Shown: one piece after another, positions 22,994 through 30,995 of the stretch
How positions within the stretch are numbered: the first letter of the stretch is position 1
How the letters are laid out: the number at the start of each line of letters is the position of its first letter
Assembly (NCBI GenBank): GCA_963922705.1
Contig: CAWUJS010000012.1
Location: forward strand, 1-35,733
Direction: 5' to 3'
DNA length: 35,733 nt
Source: TMED27 sp963922705
GTDB lineage: Bacteria; Pseudomonadota; Alphaproteobacteria; Micavibrionales; Micavibrionaceae
Program-made: the position numbers and the translations under genes
The notes under the pieces: generated by a model
Told to the model about the DNA's origin: nothing
What the model saw: the letters and a program-made list of their open reading frames with translations, nothing else
Databases searched by the model: none

Positions 22994-24409
22994 TTATGCC
23001 TTGTTTTTGATATGATTTAAAGCGCTTTGAATACGCGTGCGTGTTTCATTCCGTCCTAAAATCTCTGCTGCCTTAAAAATGCTCGGTGAAACTGTTGTAC
23101 CAGTAAGAGCTGCGCGTAATGGCATTGCAACCTTACCGAGCTTTCCATCTTTGAGGCTATCGGCGATTGATTTGCACGCGTTTTGAATTGATTCCGCGTT
23201 CCATTCTATCGTCTCAAACGAACCGTGTAGCGTGTCAAGAACCTCAAATGCATCCTGCTCAAGAAGCTTATCTGATTTTTCATCAAAGCTATAAGGCACT
23301 TTTTTAGCATAAAATACTGATTCATCAGTAAGTTGCAAAAGTGTTTTTGCACGGGACTTTAATTCATCCATATGTTCAATGATACGTTTTTGCGCCTCGT
23401 CATCCGGTTCAATATTGTGGCGGGATTGATAGAAAGGCAATGAAGCTTTCAGAAGCGCATCATTATCGCTATTGGCTATATAATGAGCATTTAAACTCTC
23501 CAGCTTTGCAAAATCGAATTTGGCAGCGGCTTTGCCAATTCCATCAAAATCGAACCATTCTATCGCCTGTTCTGTGGAGATAATTTCATCATCGCCATGC
23601 CCCCAGCCAAGGCGTAAAAGATAATTGCGCAGCGCTTCGGGTAAATATCCCATATCGCGATATTCTTCAACGCTCTGCGCGCCATGCCGTTTGGAGAATT
23701 TTGCGCCATCAGAACCATGGATCAGCGGCAAATGCGCAAATGCGGGAATATCCCAGCCCATTGCATCAAAAATGATCTTTTGCCGGAATGTATTGTTCAA
23801 ATGATCATCGCCGCGCATGACATGCGTTATACCCATATCATGGTCATCCACGACAACAGAGAGCATATAGGTCGGTGTTCCATCGGAGCGCAGAATAATA
23901 AAATCATCAAGATTTTCGTTTTGAACCGTCACGCTTCCTTGCACATTATCGTCAATCGTTGTTTCACCTGTTATGGGTGCCTTGATACGGATGACGGGAT
24001 CAATGCTTTCGGGCGGCTTAGCATCATTATCCCGCCAGCGGCGATCATAGGTTGCCTGCTTGCCTTCTGCGCGTGCTTTTTCGCGCATTTCTTGAAGCTC
24101 TTCAGGTGAGCAGTAACAGCGATAGGCTTTTCCTTTTTCAAGCAGAGTTTGCGCAATTTCGCGGTGTCTTTCTTGGTTGGCAAATTGCGATGTTATCTCG
24201 CCATCATGATCAAGGCCGAGCCATGCCAGCCCGTTGATAATCGCTTGTACCGCTTCTTCCGAATGTCGTTTACGATCTGTATCCTCAATACGGACAACAA
24301 ACTTCCCGCCTGTATGCTTCGCGTATAGCCAGTTAAACAAAGCCGTTCTGGCATTTCCGATATGCATAAAACCGGTTGGAGAGGGCGGAAATCTTGTTAC
24401 AATACTCAT
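22994..24409 (-). CDS. gltX: Glutamyl-tRNA synthetase
   Basis: A class I synthetase charging tRNA-Glu (and perhaps tRNA-Gln, if a GatCAB system exists elsewhere). The 471-residue protein opens with TRFPPSPTGFMHIGNARTAL, whose HIGN replaces the classic HIGH form as is usual in GluRS. It continues with FVVRIEDTDRKR and the KMSKS-equivalent KFSKRHGA near residue 245. The anticodon-binding helical C-terminus is complete. It is divergent from comEC across about 80 bases. Confidence 0.96.
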   Translation of the reverse strand: MSIVTRFPPSPTGFMHIGNARTALFNWLYAKHTGGKFVVRIEDTDRKRHSEEAVQAIINGLAWLGLDHDGEITSQFANQERHREIAQTLLEKGKAYRCYCSPEELQEMREKARAEGKQATYDRRWRDNDAKPPESIDPVIRIKAPITGETTIDDNVQGSVTVQNENLDDFIILRSDGTPTYMLSVVVDDHDMGITHVMRGDDHLNNTFRQKIIFDAMGWDIPAFAHLPLIHGSDGAKFSKRHGAQSVEEYRDMGYLPEALRNYLLRLGWGHGDDEIISTEQAIEWFDFDGIGKAAAKFDFAKLESLNAHYIANSDNDALLKASLPFYQSRHNIEPDDEAQKRIIEHMDELKSRAKTLLQLTDESVFYAKKVPYSFDEKSDKLLEQDAFEVLDTLHGSFETIEWNAESIQNACKSIADSLKDGKLGKVAMPLRAALTGTTVSPSIFKAAEILGRNETRTRIQSALNHIKNKA

Positions 24410-24490
24410 AAGCTTTTCTGGTCATTGTTTTTAATATAGGTTCAAACATTAGTTTTTTAGTCTGAACTGGTACGGTGTGCAAGCCTTGTA

Positions 24491-26563
24491 ATGTTTTCAA
24501 AGATAAAAGAAATAATCTGGGATGATGTGTTGTTGCAAAAGCCGAATGCGATTTTGCTTGTACCCATATTATTAGCAATCGGTATAGGTTGTTATTTCTC
24601 TTTAATGCGTGAGCCGTTTTGGCTGTATACAGTTTTTGCGTTTTTAAGTGTTTCGGGCTGTTTGATTACCTTTAAAGGCGTGGTTCGCCTTATAATTTTT
24701 GGCGTCTTTTGTATCGTTCTGGGTTTTTCTGCAGCGCAAATGCGAACTTCAATTGCTTATACGCCTATGATCCTCAAAAAAATGCAATTTGTAGATGTTA
24801 AGGGGCGCATTACGGCGATTGAGCAATTGGACAAGGGTGTACGTGTGACGCTATCAGATGTTGTGATGGAGGATATTGAACCGCAAAACACTCCACGTAA
24901 AATCCGTTTAAAACTTTGGCAGGGAGATGGGTTTAAAGTTGGGCAGATGGTTAGCGGGCTTGCATCCTTGAACCCACCTTCGCCGCCGGTTATACCGCGT
25001 GGATTTGATTTTCAGCGTTATATGTATTTTCGCGGGATTGGTGCTGTTGGATTTTTTTATCAGCCGCCGGAGATTATTGATGCGCGCGTCCGTGGTTCTT
25101 TTATAGAAGCGTTGCGCCTCCATATAGGGTCACGAATCGGTGCAGTTTTGGGTCAACCAGAGGCGGGCTTGGCGCAAGCGCTGATGATTGGGCAAAGGAC
25201 AAGCATCGCGGAAGAGGATCTGGGTGCTATTCGCGCTGCGGGCTTAGCGCACATGCTGGCGATTTCCGGGCTGCATATTGGGCTGTTTTCCGGTGTTGTC
25301 TTTTTCTTTGTACGGTTTGCTATGGCTATGTTTCCAAGCTTTGCTTTGCAATATCCAATTAAGAAATATGCGGCTGTGATTGCGATGCTGGCAGCGTTTT
25401 TCTATATGTTGGTGGCGGGGGCGACCATTCCAACGCAGCGCGCTATGATTACGGTTGCTGTTGTTTTTACGGCGATTTTGCTGGATCGCTCTGCGATATC
25501 GCTGCGGGTGGTGGGGTTTGCGGCGCTGTGTGTTTTGCTTGTTTTTCCGGAAAGCCTTGTATCAGCGAGCTTTCAGATGTCTTTTGCCGCTGTAACCGGG
25601 CTTGTCGCATTTTATGACTGGACGCGGCCTTTATGGTCGCGGTGGTCGCGTCAAGCCGGGTTGTTTAGGAAAGCCGGACTTTATGTGCTCGGGGTTGTGA
25701 CCACGACGATTGTCGCGACTTTGGTGACTGCGCCGCTGACGCTTTATCATTTTCAGGCATTGCCGGTTTATGGGGTGATTGCCAATGTGGTATGTGTGCC
25801 TTTATTGGCGTTTATCATCATGCCGCTTTCTATTTTCGCATTTACGTTGATGCCGTTAGGAGCGGAAGGGTTTGCGCTGTCTTTGATGGAGCCTGCGCTC
25901 GGGGTGCTTTTGTGGCTGGCAAAAGAGATAGAGGCGCTTGAGAATGCAGTTTTTCATGTGCCGACATTTTCAACAATGGCGTTGGTGTTTTTTGTCTTAT
26001 GGTGTTTGAGCGTGGTGCTTTTCAGGGCGCGTTTGAGGGTCATTGCAACGCTTATTTTTGCTATGTGCTTTACATTTAATTTTCATTGGATTCAGTATGA
26101 TGCGCTTGTTTCTTCAAAGATTGATTTGGTTGCTTTTAAGGCTGATGCGCCGTATTTGGTAGTCTCTGACCGGCGCAAAAGCGCATTTATGCGTTCAAAT
26201 TGGAAGCAGGCAATGGGGTTGGAAGAAACACAATCTTTGCGCTTTCCAAAAGAAGGTGTTTTGGAGGGGCAAGGGTATCGATTGTTATGTGATCTTGCGG
26301 CCTGTCGTTATGAATTTAAGGGACGGCGTGTATCTTATCTCAAACATTATGATCCGTTTGTTTTTACGCAGGAGTGTCTGTGGGCGGATATTGTTGTTTC
26401 GCAAGCTATTTACGATTCTGCGTGCGCAGCGACGTTTGTGGTGCATCGCGGTGATGGGAAATATAGCGGTGTGCACGGTTTTAATTTTGGCGAGAGCATA
26501 GCGGTTGAGCGTGTGGAAGATTTTAGAGGAGAGCGCCCCTGGGTACAAATTTTGCAGAGATAG
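24491..26563 (+). CDS. comEC: ComEC/Rec2 family DNA-uptake channel protein
   Basis: An inner-membrane protein expected to pass single-stranded DNA into the cytoplasm during transformation. The 690-residue chain has about ten hydrophobic segments. A DUF4131-type soluble domain spans about residues 85-200, and the competence core about residues 225-500 contains AGLAHMLAISGLHIGLFSG and VAGATIPTQRAMI. The C-terminal 140 residues are short and lack the metallo-beta-lactamase domain of larger ComECs, as in many alphaproteobacteria. No comEA or pilus gene is nearby, so transformability is not shown. The location between gltX and lexA is conserved in the class (from memory). Confidence 0.93.
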   Translation: MFSKIKEIIWDDVLLQKPNAILLVPILLAIGIGCYFSLMREPFWLYTVFAFLSVSGCLITFKGVVRLIIFGVFCIVLGFSAAQMRTSIAYTPMILKKMQFVDVKGRITAIEQLDKGVRVTLSDVVMEDIEPQNTPRKIRLKLWQGDGFKVGQMVSGLASLNPPSPPVIPRGFDFQRYMYFRGIGAVGFFYQPPEIIDARVRGSFIEALRLHIGSRIGAVLGQPEAGLAQALMIGQRTSIAEEDLGAIRAAGLAHMLAISGLHIGLFSGVVFFFVRFAMAMFPSFALQYPIKKYAAVIAMLAAFFYMLVAGATIPTQRAMITVAVVFTAILLDRSAISLRVVGFAALCVLLVFPESLVSASFQMSFAAVTGLVAFYDWTRPLWSRWSRQAGLFRKAGLYVLGVVTTTIVATLVTAPLTLYHFQALPVYGVIANVVCVPLLAFIIMPLSIFAFTLMPLGAEGFALSLMEPALGVLLWLAKEIEALENAVFHVPTFSTMALVFFVLWCLSVVLFRARLRVIATLIFAMCFTFNFHWIQYDALVSSKIDLVAFKADAPYLVVSDRRKSAFMRSNWKQAMGLEETQSLRFPKEGVLEGQGYRLLCDLAACRYEFKGRRVSYLKHYDPFVFTQECLWADIVVSQAIYDSACAATFVVHRGDGKYSGVHGFNFGESIAVERVEDFRGERPWVQILQR

Positions 26564-26586
26564 ATACTGCGGTCAAGCCGCAGTAT
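26564..26586. terminator. Palindrome shared by comEC and lexA ends
   Basis: ATACTGCGG-TCAAG-CCGCAGTAT begins right after the comEC stop (TAG 26561-26563), and 21 bases separate it from the convergent lexA stop. A perfect 9-bp stem between two tail-to-tail genes suits a bidirectional terminator, though no long T-run follows. The ATACTGCGG..CCGCAGTATGAC form is also a known dispersed repeat pattern, so it may be a repeat used as a terminator. Confidence 0.55.
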
Positions 26587-26607
26587 GACTGGTGTTTAAA
26601 ATGATCA

Positions 26608-27264
26608 TTAATGATAACTACGCATGAGGCTGACGAGTTTTCCCTGAATTTTGACGCGCTCTGGTTCCAGGATTTGTGGCTCATAGGCGTCGTTTTCAGG
26701 TTCCAGAACAATTTTGCTACCGGCGCGGCGCAAGCGTTTAAGCGTAACTTCTTCATCATCGACGAGGGCTACGATAATTGCGCCATTTTCGGCAGTATCG
26801 CAGCGTTTAATAATCACTGTATCGCAATCATTAATCCCTGCCTTGATCATCGAATCGCCGTCAACGGTGAGGGCGTAAAGATCGCCGGAGCCAGCAAAAC
26901 CCGGTGGAATTTGGACAAAAGCGCCTTCATCTCTGATCGCCTCAATCGGGGTTCCTGCGGCGATTTTCCCCATCAGGGGGATTTCCTCGAAATTAGCAAC
27001 GCCGTTGCCATTGGCGGGTGTGTGAACGCCCGATGGTGCGGTTTCAAAGCTTTCAGGCAATTTTATAATTTTTAAAGCGCGGGCGCGGTGTGGTAGGCGT
27101 TCGATATAGCCGCGCTCTTCTAAGCCGCTGATCAGGCGATGAATGCCGGATTTTGATTTTAATCCCAGCGCATCTTTCATTTCTTCGAAGGATGGAGGAA
27201 CGTCATCTTCGCCGAGATGTTTGTGAATGAATAATAATAGGTCGCGTTGTTTGCGTGTTAACAT
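26608..27264 (-). CDS. lexA: LexA SOS repressor
   Basis: LexA represses DNA-damage genes and cuts itself when RecA is active. The 218-residue protein has the winged helix-turn-helix at residues 1-65 (MLTRKQRDLLLFI, SKSGIHRLISGLEERG). A latent protease follows, with cleavage site Ala103-Gly104 in KIAAGTP, nucleophile Ser138 in DGDSM and Lys176 in TLKRL. The start is ATG 27264, with GAGGAAG upstream. A longer in-frame start would add an unlike tail. A LexA operator of the alphaproteobacterial type lies about 120 bases upstream, so autoregulation is likely. Confidence 0.97.
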   Translation of the reverse strand: MLTRKQRDLLLFIHKHLGEDDVPPSFEEMKDALGLKSKSGIHRLISGLEERGYIERLPHRARALKIIKLPESFETAPSGVHTPANGNGVANFEEIPLMGKIAAGTPIEAIRDEGAFVQIPPGFAGSGDLYALTVDGDSMIKAGINDCDTVIIKRCDTAENGAIIVALVDDEEVTLKRLRRAGSKIVLEPENDAYEPQILEPERVKIQGKLVSLMRSYH

Positions 27265-27355
27265 AGTTCTTCCTCTTCTTGTGTTTTTATAGTCTTCGCG
27301 TATAAAGTGGGCCCGCATTTCGGGTCGGACCCGGCAAAATTTTGGCTAAAAACAC

Positions 27356-27361
27356 AGTATA
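27356..27361 (-). promoter_or_regulatory. Likely -10 of the lexA promoter
   Basis: Read on the minus strand this is TATACT. The LexA operator starts just upstream of the position expected for the -35 element (27379-27384, poorly conserved), an arrangement in which bound LexA would block polymerase. Confidence 0.5.
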
Positions 27362-27384
27362 ATGAGAATTTTCATTCTATTTGT

Positions 27385-27399
27385 GTTCTTAATTTGTTC
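27385..27399. promoter_or_regulatory. LexA operator GTTC-N7-GTTC
   Basis: GTTC at 27385-27388 and GTTC at 27396-27399 are spaced by exactly seven bases (TTAATTT). This direct repeat is the known LexA box of alphaproteobacteria, unlike the CTGT-N8-ACAG box of E. coli. It lies between the trpC stop and lexA, five bases past trpC. Confidence 0.85.
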
Positions 27400-27403
27400 T
27401 ATT

Positions 27404-28195
27404 TTAGCGGATTTTCTCAGGGAATAAAAGGTGAATTTTTTCAGCTATGTTCTCATGTGCCATCAGACTTTCTCCGATGAGGAAAGCTTGATATCCAGCT
27501 GCGTGAAGATCGGATATTGTTTTTGCATCAGAAAGGCCGCTTTCTGCAACTTTTAAGGTGTTATTCGGGATTTTTGAGAGGAGATCAAAGCTTGTTTTTG
27601 TATCGACTTCGAGTGTTTTGAGATTGCGGTTATTGACCCCTATCATCTGTGGATTGAGATCAATCGCGCGCTCTAATTCTTCAGCATTATGGACTTCCAC
27701 AAGGATATCCATGTTAAGTGATTCGGCGGCTTTATAAAGCTCCTGTGCCTGGGAATCCGAAAGCGCAGCCATGATCAGGAGAATGCAATCTGCACCGAGG
27801 GTTCTGCTTTCCATGATTTGATAAGGGTCAATCATGAAATCCTTACGTAGAACAGGGATTTGCACGGTTTTCTTTATAGATTTCAGGTACTCATCTGAGC
27901 CTTGAAAATATGGCGCATCGGTGAGGACAGAGAGGCAGTTTGCGCCGTTTTTTTCGTAGGTCTGCGCAATGTGAACCGGGTCAAAATCCTCGCGAATGAC
28001 CCCCTTTGAAGGTGAGGCTTTTTTGACTTCCGCGATCAGGGCAGGGCCGTGTGCGATTCTTAATGCCTTGATAAAGCCTTTTGGCGGCGCTGCGTGAGTT
28101 GTTAATGCCTCAAGGTCGGCAAGGCTGTACTTTGATTTTTGCAGGCGTACATGTTCGGCTTTGCGGGTGCAAATTTCTTTTAAAACGCTAGACAT
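27404..28195 (-). CDS. trpC: Indole-3-glycerol phosphate synthase
   Basis: TrpC closes the indole ring from CdRP in tryptophan synthesis. The 263-residue TIM barrel has all expected strands: ALIAEVKKASPSKG with the first active-site Lys, PVLRKDFMID with the catalytic Lys, ILVEVHNAEEL with Glu, IGVNNRNLKTL and KVAESGLS. The start is ATG 28195, overlapping the trpD stop by 8 bases. A longer in-frame upstream start lies within trpD and is not needed. It is a stand-alone TrpC, not fused to TrpF. Confidence 0.96.
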   Translation of the reverse strand: MSSVLKEICTRKAEHVRLQKSKYSLADLEALTTHAAPPKGFIKALRIAHGPALIAEVKKASPSKGVIREDFDPVHIAQTYEKNGANCLSVLTDAPYFQGSDEYLKSIKKTVQIPVLRKDFMIDPYQIMESRTLGADCILLIMAALSDSQAQELYKAAESLNMDILVEVHNAEELERAIDLNPQMIGVNNRNLKTLEVDTKTSFDLLSKIPNNTLKVAESGLSDAKTISDLHAAGYQAFLIGESLMAHENIAEKIHLLFPEKIR

Positions 28196-29198
28196 CACGT
28201 AAAGCCTCGCGGGTAAATTGAATATAATCTTTGAGGAGTTGATAGGCGTGCCCAGAATCGATTTCTGCGGCGGCCATGTCAACGCCTTCCCTTAAATCAT
28301 CGGTTTTGCCGAAGATTGTCAGGACAGCGGCAGTGTTTGCCAGAACAATGTCACGGTAAGGGCATTTTTGACCTTCTAATAGGGCGCGCATAGCCGCTGC
28401 ATTTTCATCGGCATTTCCGCCTTTGATCCTTTCGATATCTGATATTTCCAATCCGAAATGTTCGGGTGTTATGGTTTTTGTTTCTATGCCGCCTTCTTTT
28501 AAAATGGCGATGTCGGTCGGGGCGGAAATTGAGATTTCATCGAGGCCATCTTGCCCGTGAACCACCATTGCGGATTTTGTCCCGAGGTTGCGCAAGGTTT
28601 CGGCCATTGGTTCAACCCATTCTTTGGCATAGACACCAATCAGTTGGTGGCGTGTTCCGGCAGGGTTGGCGAGGGGGCCGAGAAGATTAAAGATTGTTCG
28701 TGTGCCAACAGCTTTGCGTGCAGGCATGACATGCTTCATGGCCTGATGGTGATGCGGTGCCATGAGAAAGCAAAAATTGTAGAGTTTTAGGGATTCTTCG
28801 AGTTTTTCTTTTGAAAGATCAAGGTTCACGCCTAAAGCTTCGAGTACATCAGCCGCACCGGATTTAGATGAAGCGGCTCTATTACCGTGTTTGGCGATAG
28901 GTACGCCGCAAGCTGAGGCAACAAGGGCAACAGCCGTTGAAATATTATATGTGCCGGAGGCATCGCCGCCTGTACCGCAGCAATCAACAGCGTTATAGGG
29001 GGCTTCTATGGCAGATGCCTTTGCGCGTAAGACCTTTGCTGCGCCTGTGATTTCATCAACGGTTTCACCGCGTTCGGACAGGCCGCGCAAGAAGGATTCA
29101 ATTGCTTTATCGTCGCTATTACCGTCCATTATTGCGGTCATTGCGGTGACCATTTGCTCTTCGGATAAGGGGGATGCGGTTGGCGGGAGTGTGCTCAT
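28188..29198 (-). CDS. trpD: Anthranilate phosphoribosyltransferase
   Basis: TrpD joins anthranilate to PRPP. The 336-residue protein has the helical N-domain and the glycine-rich PRPP loop VDCCGTGGDASGTYNIST, then KHGNRAASSKSGAADVLEALG and MKHVMPARKAVGTRTIFNLLGPLANP, all diagnostic. It overlaps trpG by 4 bases (ATGA) and trpC by 8, so the three are translationally coupled. Confidence 0.97.
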   Translation of the reverse strand: MSTLPPTASPLSEEQMVTAMTAIMDGNSDDKAIESFLRGLSERGETVDEITGAAKVLRAKASAIEAPYNAVDCCGTGGDASGTYNISTAVALVASACGVPIAKHGNRAASSKSGAADVLEALGVNLDLSKEKLEESLKLYNFCFLMAPHHHQAMKHVMPARKAVGTRTIFNLLGPLANPAGTRHQLIGVYAKEWVEPMAETLRNLGTKSAMVVHGQDGLDEISISAPTDIAILKEGGIETKTITPEHFGLEISDIERIKGGNADENAAAMRALLEGQKCPYRDIVLANTAAVLTIFGKTDDLREGVDMAAAEIDSGHAYQLLKDYIQFTREALRDV

Positions 29199-29761
29199 AA
29201 AAGCTCCAGAAAGTTTTTTAGAATCGTATGCCCATGCGTGGTTGCAATGCTTTCGGGATGGAATTGTACGCCGTGGATGGGTTTTGTTTTATGCGCAACG
29301 CCCATGATTATATTATCATTGGTTTTTGAAGTCATCTCCAACGCATCTGGGAGCGTTTGCGGGTCAATGATCAAGGAATGATAACGTGTGACTTTAAGTG
29401 GGGTTTCCAAGCCTTTGAAAACGCTTTTGTTTGTGTGGTGTATGTCTGATGTTTTGCCATGCATTGGATCGGTTTGAATGATGGTCGCGCCGAAGGCTTG
29501 CCCGATGGCCTGGTGTCCCAAACATACACCGAGCAATGGAATATTTTCATTGGCGGCTTCTTTGATCACATCCAGGCATATTCCCGCATTGTCGGGATCA
29601 CTGGGGCCGGGGGAGATGATGATGCCTTTTGGCTGTTCATTCACCACATCTTGTGCCGAGATTTGATCATTGCGGTAGACGCGTGTTGTTTCGCCCAGAT
29701 CGCCGAAATATTGCACAAGGTTATAGGTAAAGCTGTCGTAATTATCGATCAATATTAGCAT
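29195..29761 (-). CDS. trpG: Anthranilate synthase glutamine amidotransferase component
   Basis: TrpG releases ammonia from glutamine for TrpE. The same fold serves aminodeoxychorismate synthase (PabA), so a dual role is possible. The 188-residue class I amidotransferase shows LIDNYDSFTYNLVQYF, ISPGPSDPDNAGIC, the nucleophile Cys80 in LGVCLGHQAIGQAF and the His/Glu pair in HGVQFHPES. No Shine-Dalgarno sequence precedes ATG 29761, and a TATATT stretch ends six bases before it, so a leaderless transcript is possible. Confidence 0.96.
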   Translation of the reverse strand: MLILIDNYDSFTYNLVQYFGDLGETTRVYRNDQISAQDVVNEQPKGIIISPGPSDPDNAGICLDVIKEAANENIPLLGVCLGHQAIGQAFGATIIQTDPMHGKTSDIHHTNKSVFKGLETPLKVTRYHSLIIDPQTLPDALEMTSKTNDNIIMGVAHKTKPIHGVQFHPESIATTHGHTILKNFLELL

Positions 29762-29822
29762 CGCAATAATATATGCCTTTTTGTGTTGGATAATACAAGC
29801 GTTTCGCGTTAGAGTTATGCTT

Positions 29823-30995
29823 ATGAAACGTCCTCATCCGCGTTCGCGGACTTATTCAAAAGACACACTTGTTTTTATGGCTATCTCCATCGGTTTGATG
29901 GTAACGGTGCATTTTCTGTTTCTGGATACGTTTGACCATGTTGCACCGAAAAATGTCGCGCAGGAGGTTGTTACTGTTGAAGCGCCTTTGAAGGCTAAGG
30001 CGTATGTGCCGCAGAAGAAGATCATGCTGGAGGCGCATGATTATCCTCTTTTTGCCGAATATAATCCGGGTGAGAAGGAGGTCAGGGTTATAAAGGCGCC
30101 TCCTAAACCTGCTTTTAGCTATTCTTTGAAAAATACAGGTGCGGATAAAGCGCGGATAGCGATTGTGATTGATGATGTTGGGATGAATCGCAAACTTAGC
30201 CATGCGTTGGTGGAGATGTCAGATGTGCCCCTGACATTAGCGTTTTTGCCCTATGCACCGAAATTAAAGGCTTTGACGGAGCCGGCGCAAGAGGCTGGGC
30301 ATGAGCTGATTATTCATATGCCGATGGAGCCGATGGATGGCAAGATTGATACCGGCCCGATTGCTTTGAAGAGCGATATGGATAGCGGTGAGCTGAAGGG
30401 GATGCTTGAGCAGGCTTTTGATTCCTTTGAAGGCTATGTTGGTTTGAACAACCATATGGGCAGCCGTTTGACGCAGGATAAAAAGTCTATGGATGTGCTG
30501 ATGGATGTTTTGGATCAGCGCGGGCTATTTTATCTGGATTCAAAAACAATCAGCAGTTCTCTGGCGGCAAATGCTGCGCGGGAGCAGGGGATAAGATTTG
30601 CTGAGCGTGATGTGTTTCTGGACCACGAGGATAGCTTGGCTTTTGTTAGAGGCGCTTTGAAAAAGGCGGAGAAGATTGCGCTTGAAAAAGGGTCTGCGAT
30701 TGCGATCGGGCATCCAAAGGCGAATACGATTGCGGGGCTTAAGGAGTGGATACCGACATTGGAAGCGCGGGGATTTGAAGTTGTTCCGGTCAGCGATCTT
30801 TTGCTGCATCCGCATGCGGGTGATGTTCAGCTTGCGCATGCGGAGATTAAGCCCAAGCCCAGCAGGAAGCCGTTTATCAAGAAAACGCCAGAGTTGCAGG
30901 TTAATCTACAGGATATTGAGCCTGCGGCTGGTGATATTGGTGTGGAAGCGCTATTGAGTGCGCCTACTGGCGGTTTATACTTGCTTTCTGAATAG
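29823..30995 (+). CDS. yibQ: YibQ-type divergent polysaccharide deacetylase
   Basis: A 390-residue envelope protein. Residues 15-34 form a single N-terminal membrane anchor, residues 35-95 a Pro/Lys-rich linker, and the rest up to about 325 a divergent polysaccharide-deacetylase (NodB-like, DUF610) domain with IAIVIDDVGMNRKLSHAL, LAFLPYAPKLKAL, GHELIIHMPMEPMDG, VGLNNHMGSRLTQD and AIAIGHPKANTI. Its substrate is not firmly known, and a murein-related role is inferred for the family. It usually follows a CtpA-type protease and EnvC. Here it stands in reverse orientation between trpG and trpE. ATG 29823 has TTAGAG upstream, and ATG 29817 is an alternative. Its end overlaps trpE by 32 bases. Confidence 0.9.
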   Translation: MKRPHPRSRTYSKDTLVFMAISIGLMVTVHFLFLDTFDHVAPKNVAQEVVTVEAPLKAKAYVPQKKIMLEAHDYPLFAEYNPGEKEVRVIKAPPKPAFSYSLKNTGADKARIAIVIDDVGMNRKLSHALVEMSDVPLTLAFLPYAPKLKALTEPAQEAGHELIIHMPMEPMDGKIDTGPIALKSDMDSGELKGMLEQAFDSFEGYVGLNNHMGSRLTQDKKSMDVLMDVLDQRGLFYLDSKTISSSLAANAAREQGIRFAERDVFLDHEDSLAFVRGALKKAEKIALEKGSAIAIGHPKANTIAGLKEWIPTLEARGFEVVPVSDLLLHPHAGDVQLAHAEIKPKPSRKPFIKKTPELQVNLQDIEPAAGDIGVEALLSAPTGGLYLLSE

